34,870 nucleotides of DNA. Origin: Streptomyces tateyamensis (GTDB lineage Bacteria > Actinomycetota > Actinomycetes > Streptomycetales > Streptomycetaceae). The notes beneath the pieces are model-generated. The model was not told where the DNA came from, made no database searches, and saw only the letters and a program-made list of their open reading frames with translations. Below, in pieces: positions 1-7,331 of this stretch. Made by a program: the position numbers and the translations under genes. The stretch's first letter is position 1; each line of letters begins with the position of its first letter. The DNA lies in contig NZ_PYBW01000140.1 of NCBI RefSeq assembly GCF_003205575.1, forward strand, positions 1 through 34,870. The letters run 5' to 3'.

Positions 1-35
1 CTCGTGAAACGCCGAGGCCGGGGACGCCGTCGGGG

Positions 36-254
36 TCAGCCGCAGCAGCCGCCCCCGCAGCACCCGCCGCCCCCACCGCTCGGCGCCTGGGCACCGCCCC
101 CGCTCGCCGTGCCGGTGACGGCGATCGCGGAGAGCAGCTTGGTGGTGTCGGTGTGCCCCTGCGGACAGACGGCGGGGTCGTTCGCCTGCGCCATCGCCCG
201 ACGCAGCTCGAAGGTGGCCCCACAGGTACGGCAACGGAACTCATAACGCGGCAT
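36..254 (-). CDS. FmdB-family small zinc-ribbon protein
   Basis: A 72-residue protein that starts MPRYEFRCRTCGATFE, the signature opening of FmdB/CxxC_CxxC_SSSS putative regulatory proteins. The first metal knuckle is Cys8-x2-Cys11. The second is Cys30 followed by Gln-Gly-His, so the usual second CxxC is replaced by a Cys/His arrangement. The tail is Gly-rich and ends with two Cys pairs (GGCCGGGCCG), common in actinobacterial members. The family is named after a protein linked to formamidase expression, but its biochemical role is not established. The ATG at 252-254 has no strong ribosome-binding site. A hairpin matching the anticodon arm of tRNA-Val lies 18-44 nt upstream of the start codon and would be in the mRNA leader. 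The gene looks monocistronic and diverges from the tRNA gene. Confidence 0.88.
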   Translation of the reverse strand: MPRYEFRCRTCGATFELRRAMAQANDPAVCPQGHTDTTKLLSAIAVTGTASGGGAQAPSGGGGGCCGGGCCG

Positions 255-271
255 GCCCGCAGCGTACCCGC

Positions 272-298
272 GAGCGCTGCTTTGTAAGAGCAGAGCTC
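272..298 (-). other. Hairpin copying the tRNA-Val anticodon arm in the fmdB leader
   Basis: Bases 277-293 are the exact reverse complement of tRNA-Val bases 425-441, the whole anticodon stem-loop, 17 of 17 matching. On the minus strand the element folds as a 5-bp stem (CTGCT/AGCAG) with the 7-nt loop CTTACAA, extended after one mismatch by a 4-bp GAGC/GCTC stem. It sits between the fmdB start codon and the tRNA gene. It may be a tRNA-derived scar left by an integrating element, or a leader structure mimicking the tRNA. The match is seen directly; any function is a guess. Confidence 0.6.
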
Positions 299-399
299 GC
301 TGGCGGTCGGCCGGCCGCCCGATCTGCCCGTTTTCGTCCAGCTGGGCACTTTCGCACTCGGCCCCGGCGCGCGGAGCAGGTACTCTTGCCTTTCCATGC

Positions 400-474
400 G
401 GGCGCGTAGCTCAGTGGTAGAGCGCTGCTCTTACAAAGCAGATGTCGGCGGTTCGAAACCGTCCGCGCCCACCA
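400..474 (+). tRNA. tRNA-Val (anticodon TAC)
   Basis: A complete cloverleaf. The acceptor stem GGGCGCG (400-406) pairs with CGCGCCC (464-470), the discriminator base is A471 and CCA is encoded at 472-474. The D arm contains AGCTCAGTGGTAGAGC, the anticodon stem is CTGCT/AGCAG with loop CTTACAA, so the anticodon is TAC and the tRNA reads the rare Val codon GTA. The T arm contains GTTCGAAAC. A possible -10 hexamer TACTCT lies at 381-386, with no clear -35. A perfect GC-rich hairpin follows directly. tRNA genes of this kind are frequent integration sites for actinomycete elements, but no integrase is present in this window. Confidence 0.97.
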
Positions 475-480
475 GCGAAG

Positions 481-510
481 AGGCCCCGGACCGATCATGG
501 TCCGGGGCCT
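481..510 (+). terminator. Terminator hairpin after tRNA-Val
   Basis: A perfect 12-bp inverted repeat, AGGCCCCGGACC (481-492) and GGTCCGGGGCCT (499-510), with a 6-nt loop GATCAT. There is no T-tract, which is usual for Streptomyces terminators. It starts 7 nt after the CCA end of the tRNA. Confidence 0.85.
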
Positions 511-529
511 CTGGCATCGAGGGCTGAGA

Positions 530-691
530 TCAGTGGCAGCGGTTGAGCAGGTGGTCGTCGGGCGCCTGCCGAATCGTGAGGCCCCGGTAGATCGCTCCGG
601 TCTTCATGGCCACGACGCTGACGCCCTCGACCTCGGTGACCGTGACCGTGGTGTCCGCCGAGGTCCAGAAGCCGCGGAAGACCGGCGTCCG
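530..691 (-). pseudogene. C-terminal tail of a broken gene, family unknown
   Basis: Reading the minus strand, an open frame of about 54 codons with strong G/C third positions runs from an in-frame TGA at 692-694 to the TGA at 530-532. It contains FRGFWTSADTTVTV near its start and ends LLNRCH. It has no credible start: the only ATG, at 607, would leave 25 residues. The codon use suggests it once coded, so I read it as a truncated or frameshifted gene end. I do not recognise the family. It lies between the tRNA terminator and a minus-strand hairpin at 735-765. Confidence 0.4.
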
Positions 692-734
692 TCACGTCGG
701 TGCGCCGTTCAGTCGGCTCTCCGTCAGACGACAC

Positions 735-765
735 CAGCCCCACCGGAAGTGATCCGATGGGGCTG
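735..765 (-). terminator. Terminator hairpin of the 781-1122 gene
   Basis: Arms 735-747 (CAGCCCCACCGGA) and 753-765 (TCCGATGGGGCTG) pair over 13 bp with one mismatch, which becomes a G-U pair in the minus-strand transcript, so the fold favours that strand. The loop is 5 nt. It lies 15 nt past the stop codon of the minus-strand gene at 781. Confidence 0.65.
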
Positions 766-780
766 CGCCGTATCGTCAGG

Positions 781-1122
781 TCAAGCGGATCCCTGGCCGG
801 CTTCACCGGCTTCGAGGAAACCCCGGTAGACGATCGCCAGCACCGCCGCGTAGGCGTGGATCTCTCTGGCGTTCGCCAGAGCGTCCCCGGAGTACTCCGC
901 GCACAAGGCATCGGTTCGGGCCTTGATGCTGTGGAGCTCGGCCAGGACATCCGCACCCGACGGCCTGAACAGGCCGGTCCCCATGAACCCCTTGACCACC
1001 GAGGCATGCTCATCGGCCTCGCCGAGATCGCCGCGAAGCACCCGCAGTTCCGGCGTTGAGCCGACGGGTGGATACGGAATGCGATGCCAGAGGGTGTAGG
1101 CATCCATGAAGCTCAATTCCAT
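781..1122 (-). CDS. Small hypothetical protein, possible immunity-type protein
   Basis: A 113-residue protein beginning MELSFMDAYTLWHR. I chose the ATG at 1120-1122 because GAGGA lies 4 nt upstream; a TTG four codons earlier is also open. It has no signal peptide or membrane segment and no motif I recognise. The C-terminal half (ADVLAELHSIKARTDALCAE and onward) looks helical. The gene is followed by a terminator and preceded, 31 nt upstream on the same strand, by the tail of another reading frame. A toxin C-terminus followed closely by a small acidic protein is the usual layout of polymorphic-toxin immunity genes, but nothing in the sequence proves that here. Function unknown. Confidence 0.55.
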   Translation of the reverse strand: MELSFMDAYTLWHRIPYPPVGSTPELRVLRGDLGEADEHASVVKGFMGTGLFRPSGADVLAELHSIKARTDALCAEYSGDALANAREIHAYAAVLAIVYRGFLEAGEAGQGSA

Positions 1123-1152
1123 GAGTCCTCGCAAGATTCAGCCACTTGCGCT

Positions 1153-1239
1153 TCACGAGTGGTACGTGACGACCTTGCCATCCCGTGACGTGATCAGCAG
1201 CTCGCCCGTTTCCCTGTTGAGGTACGTGAACCTCCGAGC
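1153..1239 (-). pseudogene. C-terminal remnant of an unknown gene
   Basis: The minus strand reads out a plausible protein end, with FTYLNRETGELL followed by ITSRDGKVVTYHS and a TGA at 1153-1155. The frame continues upstream into the start of the plus-strand YjbR-like gene, where it loses coding character, and no start codon is apparent. I therefore take it as the surviving end of a truncated gene. The stop lies 31 nt upstream of the start of the 781-1122 gene. The family is not recognised. Confidence 0.35.
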
Positions 1240-1251
1240 GCTGGTCCTACT

Positions 1252-1626
1252 GTGGTGACCGTGGTGAATGCCAGCGACGTCCGTCGTATCGCCCTGTCCC
1301 TCCCGGAGACCGCGGAGAGGGAGGCGTGGAGCATGCCCACATTCCGGGTCGCAGGGAAGATGTTCATCACCGTGCCCGATGACCAGACCTCATTCGCCGT
1401 GCGGTGCCCCAAGCACGAGCGGGCGGAGCTGATCGCTTCGGAGCCGGAGAAGTTCTGGGTGCCCCCGCACGAGGCGAGTTCCGCCTGGGTGCGGGTGCGG
1501 CTCGGTGCGTTGGAGGACATGGCCGAGCTGTACGACATTCTGGTGGACTCCTGGAAGCAGGCCGCACCGGAGCGGCTCCTGGAGGCCTTCAATCCGCCGG
1601 GGCCCGATGGAGGCGTTCGGACGTGA
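1252..1626 (+). CDS. MmcQ/YjbR-family protein
   Basis: About 124 residues with the family hallmarks: an N-terminal helix with LPETAEREAWSMPTFRV, then a strand pair with KMFITVPDDQTSFAVRCP, then the region around EKFWVPPHEASSAWVRVRLG and a C-terminal helix DMAELYDILVDSWKQAAPERLL. YjbR/CyaY-like folds are known structurally; a role in DNA binding has been suggested for the family but is not demonstrated. The length fits. The exact start is uncertain because several in-frame GTG codons (1252, 1255, 1261, 1264) lie together with no clear ribosome-binding site. The gene appears to stand alone. Confidence 0.85.
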   Translation: MVTVVNASDVRRIALSLPETAEREAWSMPTFRVAGKMFITVPDDQTSFAVRCPKHERAELIASEPEKFWVPPHEASSAWVRVRLGALEDMAELYDILVDSWKQAAPERLLEAFNPPGPDGGVRT

Positions 1627-1655
1627 CTCGGCCGGGTTCCACCCCGGTGTCCTGA

Positions 1656-2087
1656 ACCGCCTGTCCGTCCAGCTCGGGTGTGATCACCCAGTCCACGGCG
1701 CACCAGCCGCACTCCGGCGCCGGCTACGCCTGGCTCGGCCACGCGGCCGGCACGGACGACTCGCTCAGCCAGAGCACCGAGACCACCCCCGGCTACACCC
1801 GGGCGAGCCTGTCCTTCTGGCTGCACGTGGACTCGGCCGCCGCGGCCGCCGGCCCCGGGGACACGCTCACCCTGGAGCTGGACGACCAGTACTCCGGCCA
1901 GCAGATCGCGGTGCTGCGGAACCGGTCCAACCTGGACGCGAGTAGCGGCTACGTCCCGGTCTCGATCGACCTGACGCCTTACGTGGCGCCCGAGTTCGGC
2001 TCCACGGTGGTGGTTAAGTTCAGCTCGCACGAGACCTCGGGGCAGACCGCGTTCCTGATCGACGACAACTCGTTCCACCTGAGCTGA
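1656..2087 (+). pseudogene. Orphan C-terminal beta-sandwich domain of a secreted protein
   Basis: The frame opens after a TGA at 1653 and has only a GTG at 1680 as a possible start. The product begins directly inside a domain (SGAGYAWLGHAAGTDDSLSQS) and continues through ASLSFWLHVDSA, GDTLTLELDDQYSG and SGYVPVSIDLTPYV to TAFLIDDNSFHLS. This is the jelly-roll-like C-terminal module seen at the end of secreted actinomycete peptidases and other exoenzymes, where it follows a signal peptide and a catalytic domain. Neither is present, and 1627-1655 is too short to hold them. I read it as the remaining end of a deleted exoenzyme gene. It could still be expressed as a 135-residue cytosolic protein, but that would be odd for this fold. 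Confidence 0.6.
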
Positions 2088-2145
2088 CGGTGGTCCGGTG
2101 GGCTCCGTCGGGGTTCGTTGACACCCGTGGACCGAGCGGATCAAG

Positions 2146-2574
2146 ATGGCCGCCATGGGAGCCGAGGACACCGACGGGGTCAGCCGGGCGCGGGAGATGG
2201 CCGACCGGGATCCGACCAACCGGGCGTTGGGGATCGAGCTGGTGGAGGTGGGGCCCGGGCGGGCGACGCTGCGGATGCGGGTCGGCGAGGCGATGCTCAA
2301 CGGGCACGGGACGATGCACGGCGGGTACCTGTTCCTGCTGGCCGACGCGGCGTTCGCGGTGGCCTGCAACACGCACGGCCCGGTCACCGTCGCGCAGGGG
2401 GCCCAGGTCTCCTTCCTGCGCCCGGCCCGGGCGGGCGAGGAGCTGACCGCGGCGGCCGTCGAGCGTGAGCGGGCCGGGCGCAGCGGGATCTACGACGTGA
2501 CGGTGCGCCGGGCCGGCGGCGAGACGGTGGCCGAGTTCCGCGGCCAGAGCGCGATGCTGGCCGGGCGCCCGTAG
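2146..2574 (+). CDS. paaI: PaaI-type hotdog thioesterase
   Basis: A 142-residue single hotdog domain. The motif NGHGTMHGGYLFLLADAAFA matches the PaaI/4HBT active-site segment, in which the Asp of the central helix (LADAAFA) and the GTMHGG turn bind and hydrolyse acyl-CoA thioesters. The closing segment ELTAAAVERERAGRSGIYDVTV and GETVAEFRGQS is also typical of PaaI, which in known systems clears hydroxylated phenylacetyl-CoA dead-end products. No paa catabolic genes are near, so the substrate here is open. The start at 2146 or the ATG nine bases later are both possible. The gene converges on the aminomutase gene with only 6 bp between stops. Confidence 0.85.
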   Translation: MAAMGAEDTDGVSRAREMADRDPTNRALGIELVEVGPGRATLRMRVGEAMLNGHGTMHGGYLFLLADAAFAVACNTHGPVTVAQGAQVSFLRPARAGEELTAAAVERERAGRSGIYDVTVRRAGGETVAEFRGQSAMLAGRP

Positions 2575-2580
2575 GTCACG

Positions 2581-3939
2581 TCACGACTGCCGGAGGCGCC
2601 ACCACCGCTGCCCGGCCTCGGCCAACGAGTGGATCGGGTCGTAGTAGGCGTACCGGCGGCCCGGGTCCGCCTCGGCGCCCGCTCGGCTCTCGGCGGCGGT
2701 GCGGTAGCTCTTGGTCCAGTAGGAGATGCCGCGTTCGCGGTCGTACTCGGCGACCTGGTGCACCCAGCGCTTGCCCAGGTCGGGCACGTCGCAGACCATC
2801 CGCGGGGTGGCGTAGCCCGGCAGGTAGCCCATGATCGCCTCCTGCAGCCGCTGGGCCCGGTGCAGCGGGATCCGCCAGTGCTCGCTGCCCGGCACCAGGT
2901 CGCACAGGTAGAAGTAGTAGGGCAGCACGTTCGCCTCGCCGTGCAGCGCGAAGCACAGGTCGAGCAGTTGCTCGGGGGTGTCGTTGACGCCGGCCAGCAG
3001 TACGCCCTGGTTGCGCACGTCGCGCAGACCCGCGTCCAGCGCGGCCCGGGCTGCCTGGGCCACCAGCGGGGTGACCGACTGCGCGTGGTTGGCATGGGTG
3101 TGCAGGGCGAGGTTGACCGCCCGGCGGGCGGCCACCTTGGCCACCCGCTCGAGTCCCGCCAGCACCTCGCCCTGCAGCCAGTGCTGCGGCAGGCCGACCA
3201 GCGCCTTGCTGGCCAGCCGGATGTCGCGCACCGAGGGCAGCTCCAGCAGCCGCAGCAGGAAGGACTCCAGCCGCGGCCACGGGACGTTGGCCAGGTCGCC
3301 GCCGGAGACCACCACGTCGCGCACCGCCGGGGTGCGCTTGAGGTAGTCCAGCATCTGCTCCTGCCGGTCGCGCGGGCGCAGGGTCAGCCGGGCCTTGGCG
3401 ACCTGCGGGGTCGAGGTGCCGACCAGGTCCATCCGGGTGCAGTGGCCGCAGTACTGCGGGCAGGTGGCGACCAACTCGGCCAGCACCTTGGTCGGGTAGC
3501 GGTGGGTCAGCCCCTCGACCACCCACATCTCGGTCTCGTGCAGTGAGTCGCGCTGGGCGTACGGGTGGCTGGGCCACTGCGGGTCGCGGTCCCGGGCCAT
3601 CGGCAGCAGGTAGCGGCGCAGCGGGTCGGCCAGGAAGGCCTCGGTGAAGGCGGCCGCCTCCAACTGGGCCGAGGGCACCATGGTGTTCAGCAGCTGCGGC
3701 GTGACCAGGATCGGCATGGTGGCGAACTGCTCGGTGTCGGCAGTCAGTTCGGCGTACGCGTGGTCAAGCAGCAGCGGGCCGAGCACCCGGCGCAGCTGGA
3801 CCGCGCCGCGCACGCTGTGCAGGCGCTGCCACTGCGGGTCGCGCCACTCGGTCGGGGTGACCTGGCGCCAGCCGGGGAAGCGGCGCCAGTCCGGCTCCAC
3901 CAGGACGGTGCGCCGGTACTGGTAGGGCGGCGTGGTCAT
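2581..3939 (-). CDS. kamA: Lysine 2,3-aminomutase-like radical SAM/PLP enzyme
   Basis: A 452-residue protein of the KamA family. The radical SAM cluster motif is Cys160-x3-Cys164-x2-Cys167 (CPQYCGHC). VSGGDLANVPW follows, the region that helps bind SAM. ALHTHANHAQSVTP and the segment YLCDLVPGSEHWRIPL match the substrate-binding part of lysine 2,3-aminomutase, including the Asp of CDL. The PLP-binding lysine is probably Lys390 in DVPDLGK; the family usually has a Gly-rich loop ahead of this Lys, so the site is changed. Known members move the alpha-amino group of Lys to the beta carbon; relatives act on Glu or Arg. Its ATG overlaps the ANL ligase stop (ATGA at 3936-3939), so it is the last gene of a coupled operon with an adenylation domain and carrier. 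I infer that it supplies a beta-amino acid, likely beta-lysine. Confidence 0.85.
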   Translation of the reverse strand: MTTPPYQYRRTVLVEPDWRRFPGWRQVTPTEWRDPQWQRLHSVRGAVQLRRVLGPLLLDHAYAELTADTEQFATMPILVTPQLLNTMVPSAQLEAAAFTEAFLADPLRRYLLPMARDRDPQWPSHPYAQRDSLHETEMWVVEGLTHRYPTKVLAELVATCPQYCGHCTRMDLVGTSTPQVAKARLTLRPRDRQEQMLDYLKRTPAVRDVVVSGGDLANVPWPRLESFLLRLLELPSVRDIRLASKALVGLPQHWLQGEVLAGLERVAKVAARRAVNLALHTHANHAQSVTPLVAQAARAALDAGLRDVRNQGVLLAGVNDTPEQLLDLCFALHGEANVLPYYFYLCDLVPGSEHWRIPLHRAQRLQEAIMGYLPGYATPRMVCDVPDLGKRWVHQVAEYDRERGISYWTKSYRTAAESRAGAEADPGRRYAYYDPIHSLAEAGQRWWRLRQS

Positions 3940-5645
3940 CGGTGGGGGGACTCCGAGCCGGTGAAGAGCGTGGCGTACCTGGTCCGCAGCTCGCGCTTGA
4001 GCACCTTGCCGGTCGGTCCGAGCGGGTAGTCCGCGGCGGTACGGGCCACCCGGACCGCGGCGAGCGGGCTCAGCCCGGCCTCGGCGAGCAGCTTGTTGGC
4101 GTCCGCGAGCAGCGCGCCGCAGTCCGCACCCTCCTGCAACTGGACTACCGCGATCGGCTGTTGGCCGCCCTGCGGGACCGGTACACCGACCACCGCGCAG
4201 TCCCGAACGGTCTCGGCGCAGTCGGCCAGCAGCACCTCCTCGATCGGCAGGCTGTAGACCGGCCCGGTCGCGGTGTCGATCACGTCGACCGTGCGGTCCA
4301 GGTGGTAGAACCGGCCGTCGGCGGCGCGGCGGGCCACGTCCCCGGTCAGCCAGTAGCCGGCCAGCTCGAAGCTGCTGGTCAGCTTCGGGTCGCGCCAGTA
4401 GCCGGGGGTCCGCGAGGGGGTCACCACGCCGAGCAACCCGACCGTGCCGTCGGGCAGTTCGGTGCCCTCGTGGTCCAGCACGGCGGCCTTGGTGACCACC
4501 TCCAGCGGCTTGCCGACGCAGCGGTCGTCCCGCTCGCTCTCCGGCGTCGTGACCTGGCCGAACAGCGCCATGCCCATCTCGGAGGAGCCCAGGCCGTCGA
4601 CGAACTGCGAACCCGGCAAAGGCTGTTCGGCGGCTGCCTCGCTGGGCAGCAGCCAGGGCCTGATCAGCCCGGTCGGCCGCTCGCCCAGGGTGACCAGGCG
4701 GCGGATGTGCCCGTAGTGCGCGCTGTCCCCGGTGTTGAACCAGGAATGCACCCTGGCCGCACCCCGCACGGGCAGCTCGCCGGTGGCCAACTCCACGAAG
4801 GTGCGCGGGAAGGAGGCCACCATGGTGGGCTGGAAGGCCTCCATCACCGGCTCCACCACGGCCCGGCGCCAGTCGCCCATCACCACGGTGGGCAGCCCGA
4901 GCAGGGTGGCGGTGAGGAAGTAGCTCAGGCCGCCCGCGTGGGTGTGCGGCATCAGCGACATCAGCCGGTCGTCCGGCTGCGCCGGGAAGCGGAGCATCCG
5001 GGGCTGCTTGCCGTCCCAGAACTGGTGGTGGCCCAGCATCGTCGACTTGGGCGTGCCGGTGGTCCCTGAGGAGTGGATCAGCCCCACCACGTCGGCGGCC
5101 GCGTGCTGGTACGGGTACGGGTCGGGCAGGGTCGCGCCGGCCGTGTCGAAGGCCTGGATCTCGGCGGCCGGGACCAGGAACCGCGGGCGGCGCTCGGGCC
5201 GGGCGCGGTAGGCGGCGGCGAGGGCCGTAGGGTCGTCGGCCACGATGCCGACCGCACCGACGTGGTCCAGGTAGCGGACCATCAGATCGGGCCGCATCGC
5301 GTCGTTGACCAGTGCCGGGATCGCGCCGAGCGCGGTGAGCGCGAGGAAGTGCAGCAGCGGTTCCATGCCCTCGGCCACCACCACGCCCACCGGGTCGCCC
5401 GGGCGCACCCCGTTGGCCCAGTACCAGCGGGCGTAGTCGTCGCGCAGTGCGGCCAGGTCCAGCAGGCTGTAGCCGCGCAGCAGCACCTGGCCCCGGTGGT
5501 CCAGCGAGTGCCGGTACAGGTACGGCACCGCGTGGTGCGGGTTGGCCGCGATCGCGTGGTCGAGGAAGTTGCCCGCGCCCAGGCCGGGTTCGGTCATCAG
5601 GCGTTCACGGGCGGCGAGCGGGGCGATGGGGCTGGGCTCGGACAT
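3936..5645 (-). CDS. ANL-family acyl/aryl-adenylating ligase
   Basis: A 569-residue AMP-forming ligase. The P-loop is HSSGTTGTPKS (191-201), the adenine-binding segment is GLGSSEMG, the hinge region reads GYWLTGDVARRA followed by RFYHLDRTVDVID, and the catalytic Lys is Lys547 in GPTGKVLKREL. It would convert a carboxylic acid plus ATP to an acyl-adenylate and pass it to CoA, a carrier protein or an amine. The N-terminal part is unlike fatty-acyl-CoA synthetases and unlike the NRPS adenylation domain of the same operon, so it probably uses a different acid. The ATG at 5643-5645 has GGGAG 7 nt upstream. A 55-bp gap separates it from the amine oxidase gene, and it overlaps kamA by 4 bp. Acid specificity cannot be read from the sequence. 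Confidence 0.85.
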   Translation of the reverse strand: MSEPSPIAPLAARERLMTEPGLGAGNFLDHAIAANPHHAVPYLYRHSLDHRGQVLLRGYSLLDLAALRDDYARWYWANGVRPGDPVGVVVAEGMEPLLHFLALTALGAIPALVNDAMRPDLMVRYLDHVGAVGIVADDPTALAAAYRARPERRPRFLVPAAEIQAFDTAGATLPDPYPYQHAAADVVGLIHSSGTTGTPKSTMLGHHQFWDGKQPRMLRFPAQPDDRLMSLMPHTHAGGLSYFLTATLLGLPTVVMGDWRRAVVEPVMEAFQPTMVASFPRTFVELATGELPVRGAARVHSWFNTGDSAHYGHIRRLVTLGERPTGLIRPWLLPSEAAAEQPLPGSQFVDGLGSSEMGMALFGQVTTPESERDDRCVGKPLEVVTKAAVLDHEGTELPDGTVGLLGVVTPSRTPGYWRDPKLTSSFELAGYWLTGDVARRAADGRFYHLDRTVDVIDTATGPVYSLPIEEVLLADCAETVRDCAVVGVPVPQGGQQPIAVVQLQEGADCGALLADANKLLAEAGLSPLAAVRVARTAADYPLGPTGKVLKRELRTRYATLFTGSESPHR

Positions 5646-5700
5646 GTCGGTCTCCCGAGGGGTCGTGGGGGAGGGAGGAGGGTGGTGGGCGCGTCGGGGT

Positions 5701-7023
5701 TCAGCAGGTGGCGAGGAGCTGCGCCGCGGCCCGGTGGCCGGAACGGATGGCGCCCTCCATCAGGCCGAAGAACTCGGTGCTGGTCTCGGTGCCGGCGAAG
5801 AACAGCCGCTGGTGAGCGGCGGCGAGCTGCGGGCCGTGCGCCAGCCAGTCGCCCGGGCCCAGCAGGGCGGCGTAACAGCCGTGGCTGTACGGGTCGTTGA
5901 CCCAGTCGGTGACCAGGCAGTCCGTGGGCGGCGGCAGTTCGGGGAAGAGCCGGGCGGCGTGCGCCTCGGCGGCGGCCCGGCGCTGCTCGGGGGTGAGCGC
6001 GGCGAAGCGGTGCGCCTCGGCGCCGGTGACGAAACCGGTGAGCACGCCGGGGCCGGCGTCGGCGGGGGAGTCGTCCACCGTGGAGAGCAGCGGGCCGGTG
6101 GCGCTGACCGACCAGCCGGACAGGCCGTGACGGCGCCAGAGCGGGGCCGGGTAGACGAGGTGCACCTTGATCGCGCAGCCCGGGGTGGTGTGGCGGCCGG
6201 CCCGGGGAGCGGGCAGTGGCGGCTGGTAGCTCAGCGCCTCGGCGAGCAGCGGGGGCAGGGCGAGTACCACGGCGTCCGCCGGGTACGCGGCCCGCTCGGT
6301 GACGACGGTCGCACCCGTCGCCTCCTGATGGACCGTCCGCACCGGTTCGCCGGTCCGGACCCGGTCGCCGAGCCCGGCGGCCAGCCGCTCGCAGACCTGG
6401 TGGGCGCCGCCGGCCACCCGGTCCTGCTGGGCGCCGCCCTCGAAGGCGTTGAGGTAGCGCAGCCCGCCGCCCGAGCGCAGGTAGAAGGCCATGTGCAGGA
6501 CCGAGACGGCGGCCGGGTCGGCGGCCATCATCTCGCCCAGGAAGAGCGGGAAGAAGGTGCGCGCGTCCGGGTGGCTGAGCTGCTCGGCAGCCCATTCGGC
6601 GGCGGTCTGCCGGTCCAGCTGCTCGGCGCCCGGAGTGCGCCAGGGCGCCACCGGGTCGATGCGGGCGGTCAGTTCGGCCAGCCGGTCGAAGAGGTCGCCG
6701 AGGGCGACCGCAGCCAGCGGCGGGAACCGGCCGGCCTCGGTCCGGGCGTCCTGGCCCAGGTCGAAGCGGCTCGCGCCGTGCATCGTGGTGGGCGTGGTCT
6801 TGATTCCCAACTCACTCAGCAGCAGGTGCAGTTCGGTGTGCCGGTCGCCCAGGTAGGCGGCCCCGGCGTCGGCCCAGGCGTCCGGGGCCACCTCGATGCC
6901 CCGGGTGCGGCCGCCGACCCGGTCGCGGGCCTCCAGCACGGTGACCTCGACGCCGTGGCGGGCCAGTGCGGTGGCGGCGGTCAGTCCGGCCAGGCCGGCC
7001 CCGACCACCACCGCGCGGGTCAA
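5701..7023 (-). CDS. Flavin-dependent amine oxidase
   Basis: A 440-residue FAD enzyme of the monoamine-oxidase superfamily. The dinucleotide-binding motif GAGLAGL is at 8-14, ending in the Glu-Ala of VLEARDRVGGRT. The C-terminal FAD motif is FFAGTETSTEFFGLMEGAIRS. In known relatives this fold oxidises an amine or desaturates amino-acid-derived substrates, sometimes while they are carrier-bound. The start is most likely a TTG at 7021-7023, which overlaps the carrier gene stop as TTGA and has GAGGTGGGGG just upstream; a later start would cut into the Rossmann motif. Its position directly after the carrier and adenylation genes suggests it acts on the tethered amino acid. No signal peptide, so it is cytosolic. 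Confidence 0.88.
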   Translation of the reverse strand: MTRAVVVGAGLAGLTAATALARHGVEVTVLEARDRVGGRTRGIEVAPDAWADAGAAYLGDRHTELHLLLSELGIKTTPTTMHGASRFDLGQDARTEAGRFPPLAAVALGDLFDRLAELTARIDPVAPWRTPGAEQLDRQTAAEWAAEQLSHPDARTFFPLFLGEMMAADPAAVSVLHMAFYLRSGGGLRYLNAFEGGAQQDRVAGGAHQVCERLAAGLGDRVRTGEPVRTVHQEATGATVVTERAAYPADAVVLALPPLLAEALSYQPPLPAPRAGRHTTPGCAIKVHLVYPAPLWRRHGLSGWSVSATGPLLSTVDDSPADAGPGVLTGFVTGAEAHRFAALTPEQRRAAAEAHAARLFPELPPPTDCLVTDWVNDPYSHGCYAALLGPGDWLAHGPQLAAAHQRLFFAGTETSTEFFGLMEGAIRSGHRAAAQLLATC

Positions 7024-7331
7024 GCCCCCACCTCGCTGCGCTCCGCAGGGGCTTCGGCCATGGGCACCTGCAGAACTGTCCGCTCGCGGACGCCCGCCCC
7101 CAGCGCGGCCACGCGCTCCGCCAGGGCGGCGCCGGTGGGTGCCATCAGGAAGTCGTCGAAGGTGAGTTCCACGCCGAACTCGCGGGCGATCGCGCTCAGT
7201 ACCCGGGTGGCCAGCAGCGAGTCGCCGCCCAGCTCGAAGAAGTCCTCCTCGGGGCCGGCCTGCGGCGCTTCCAGCACCCGGCGGACGATGGCGGTGACCG
7301 CCTCGGTGCGGGCCGCTGCGTCAACGGTCAT
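7020..7331 (-). CDS. Stand-alone peptidyl carrier protein
   Basis: A 103-residue carrier protein. The phosphopantetheine site is Ser38 in DFFELGGDSLLATRV, a peptidyl-carrier rather than acyl-carrier type motif (LGGDS). Helices on both sides fit a four-helix carrier fold. The 20-residue tail after VAALGAG is extra. It overlaps the adenylation gene by ATGA at 7328-7331 and the amine oxidase gene by TTGA at 7020-7023, so the three are translated together. By context it receives the amino acid activated by the adenylation domain and presents it to the flavoenzyme. The window holds no phosphopantetheinyl transferase, so one encoded elsewhere must prime it. Confidence 0.9.
   Translation of the reverse strand: MTVDAAARTEAVTAIVRRVLEAPQAGPEEDFFELGGDSLLATRVLSAIAREFGVELTFDDFLMAPTGAALAERVAALGAGVRERTVLQVPMAEAPAERSEVGA

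Noticed and set aside
400..2100. Integrated element at the tRNA-Val gene
   Set aside because: Gene remnants and the anticodon-arm copy are suggestive, but no integrase, excisionase, replication gene or second full attachment site is present.
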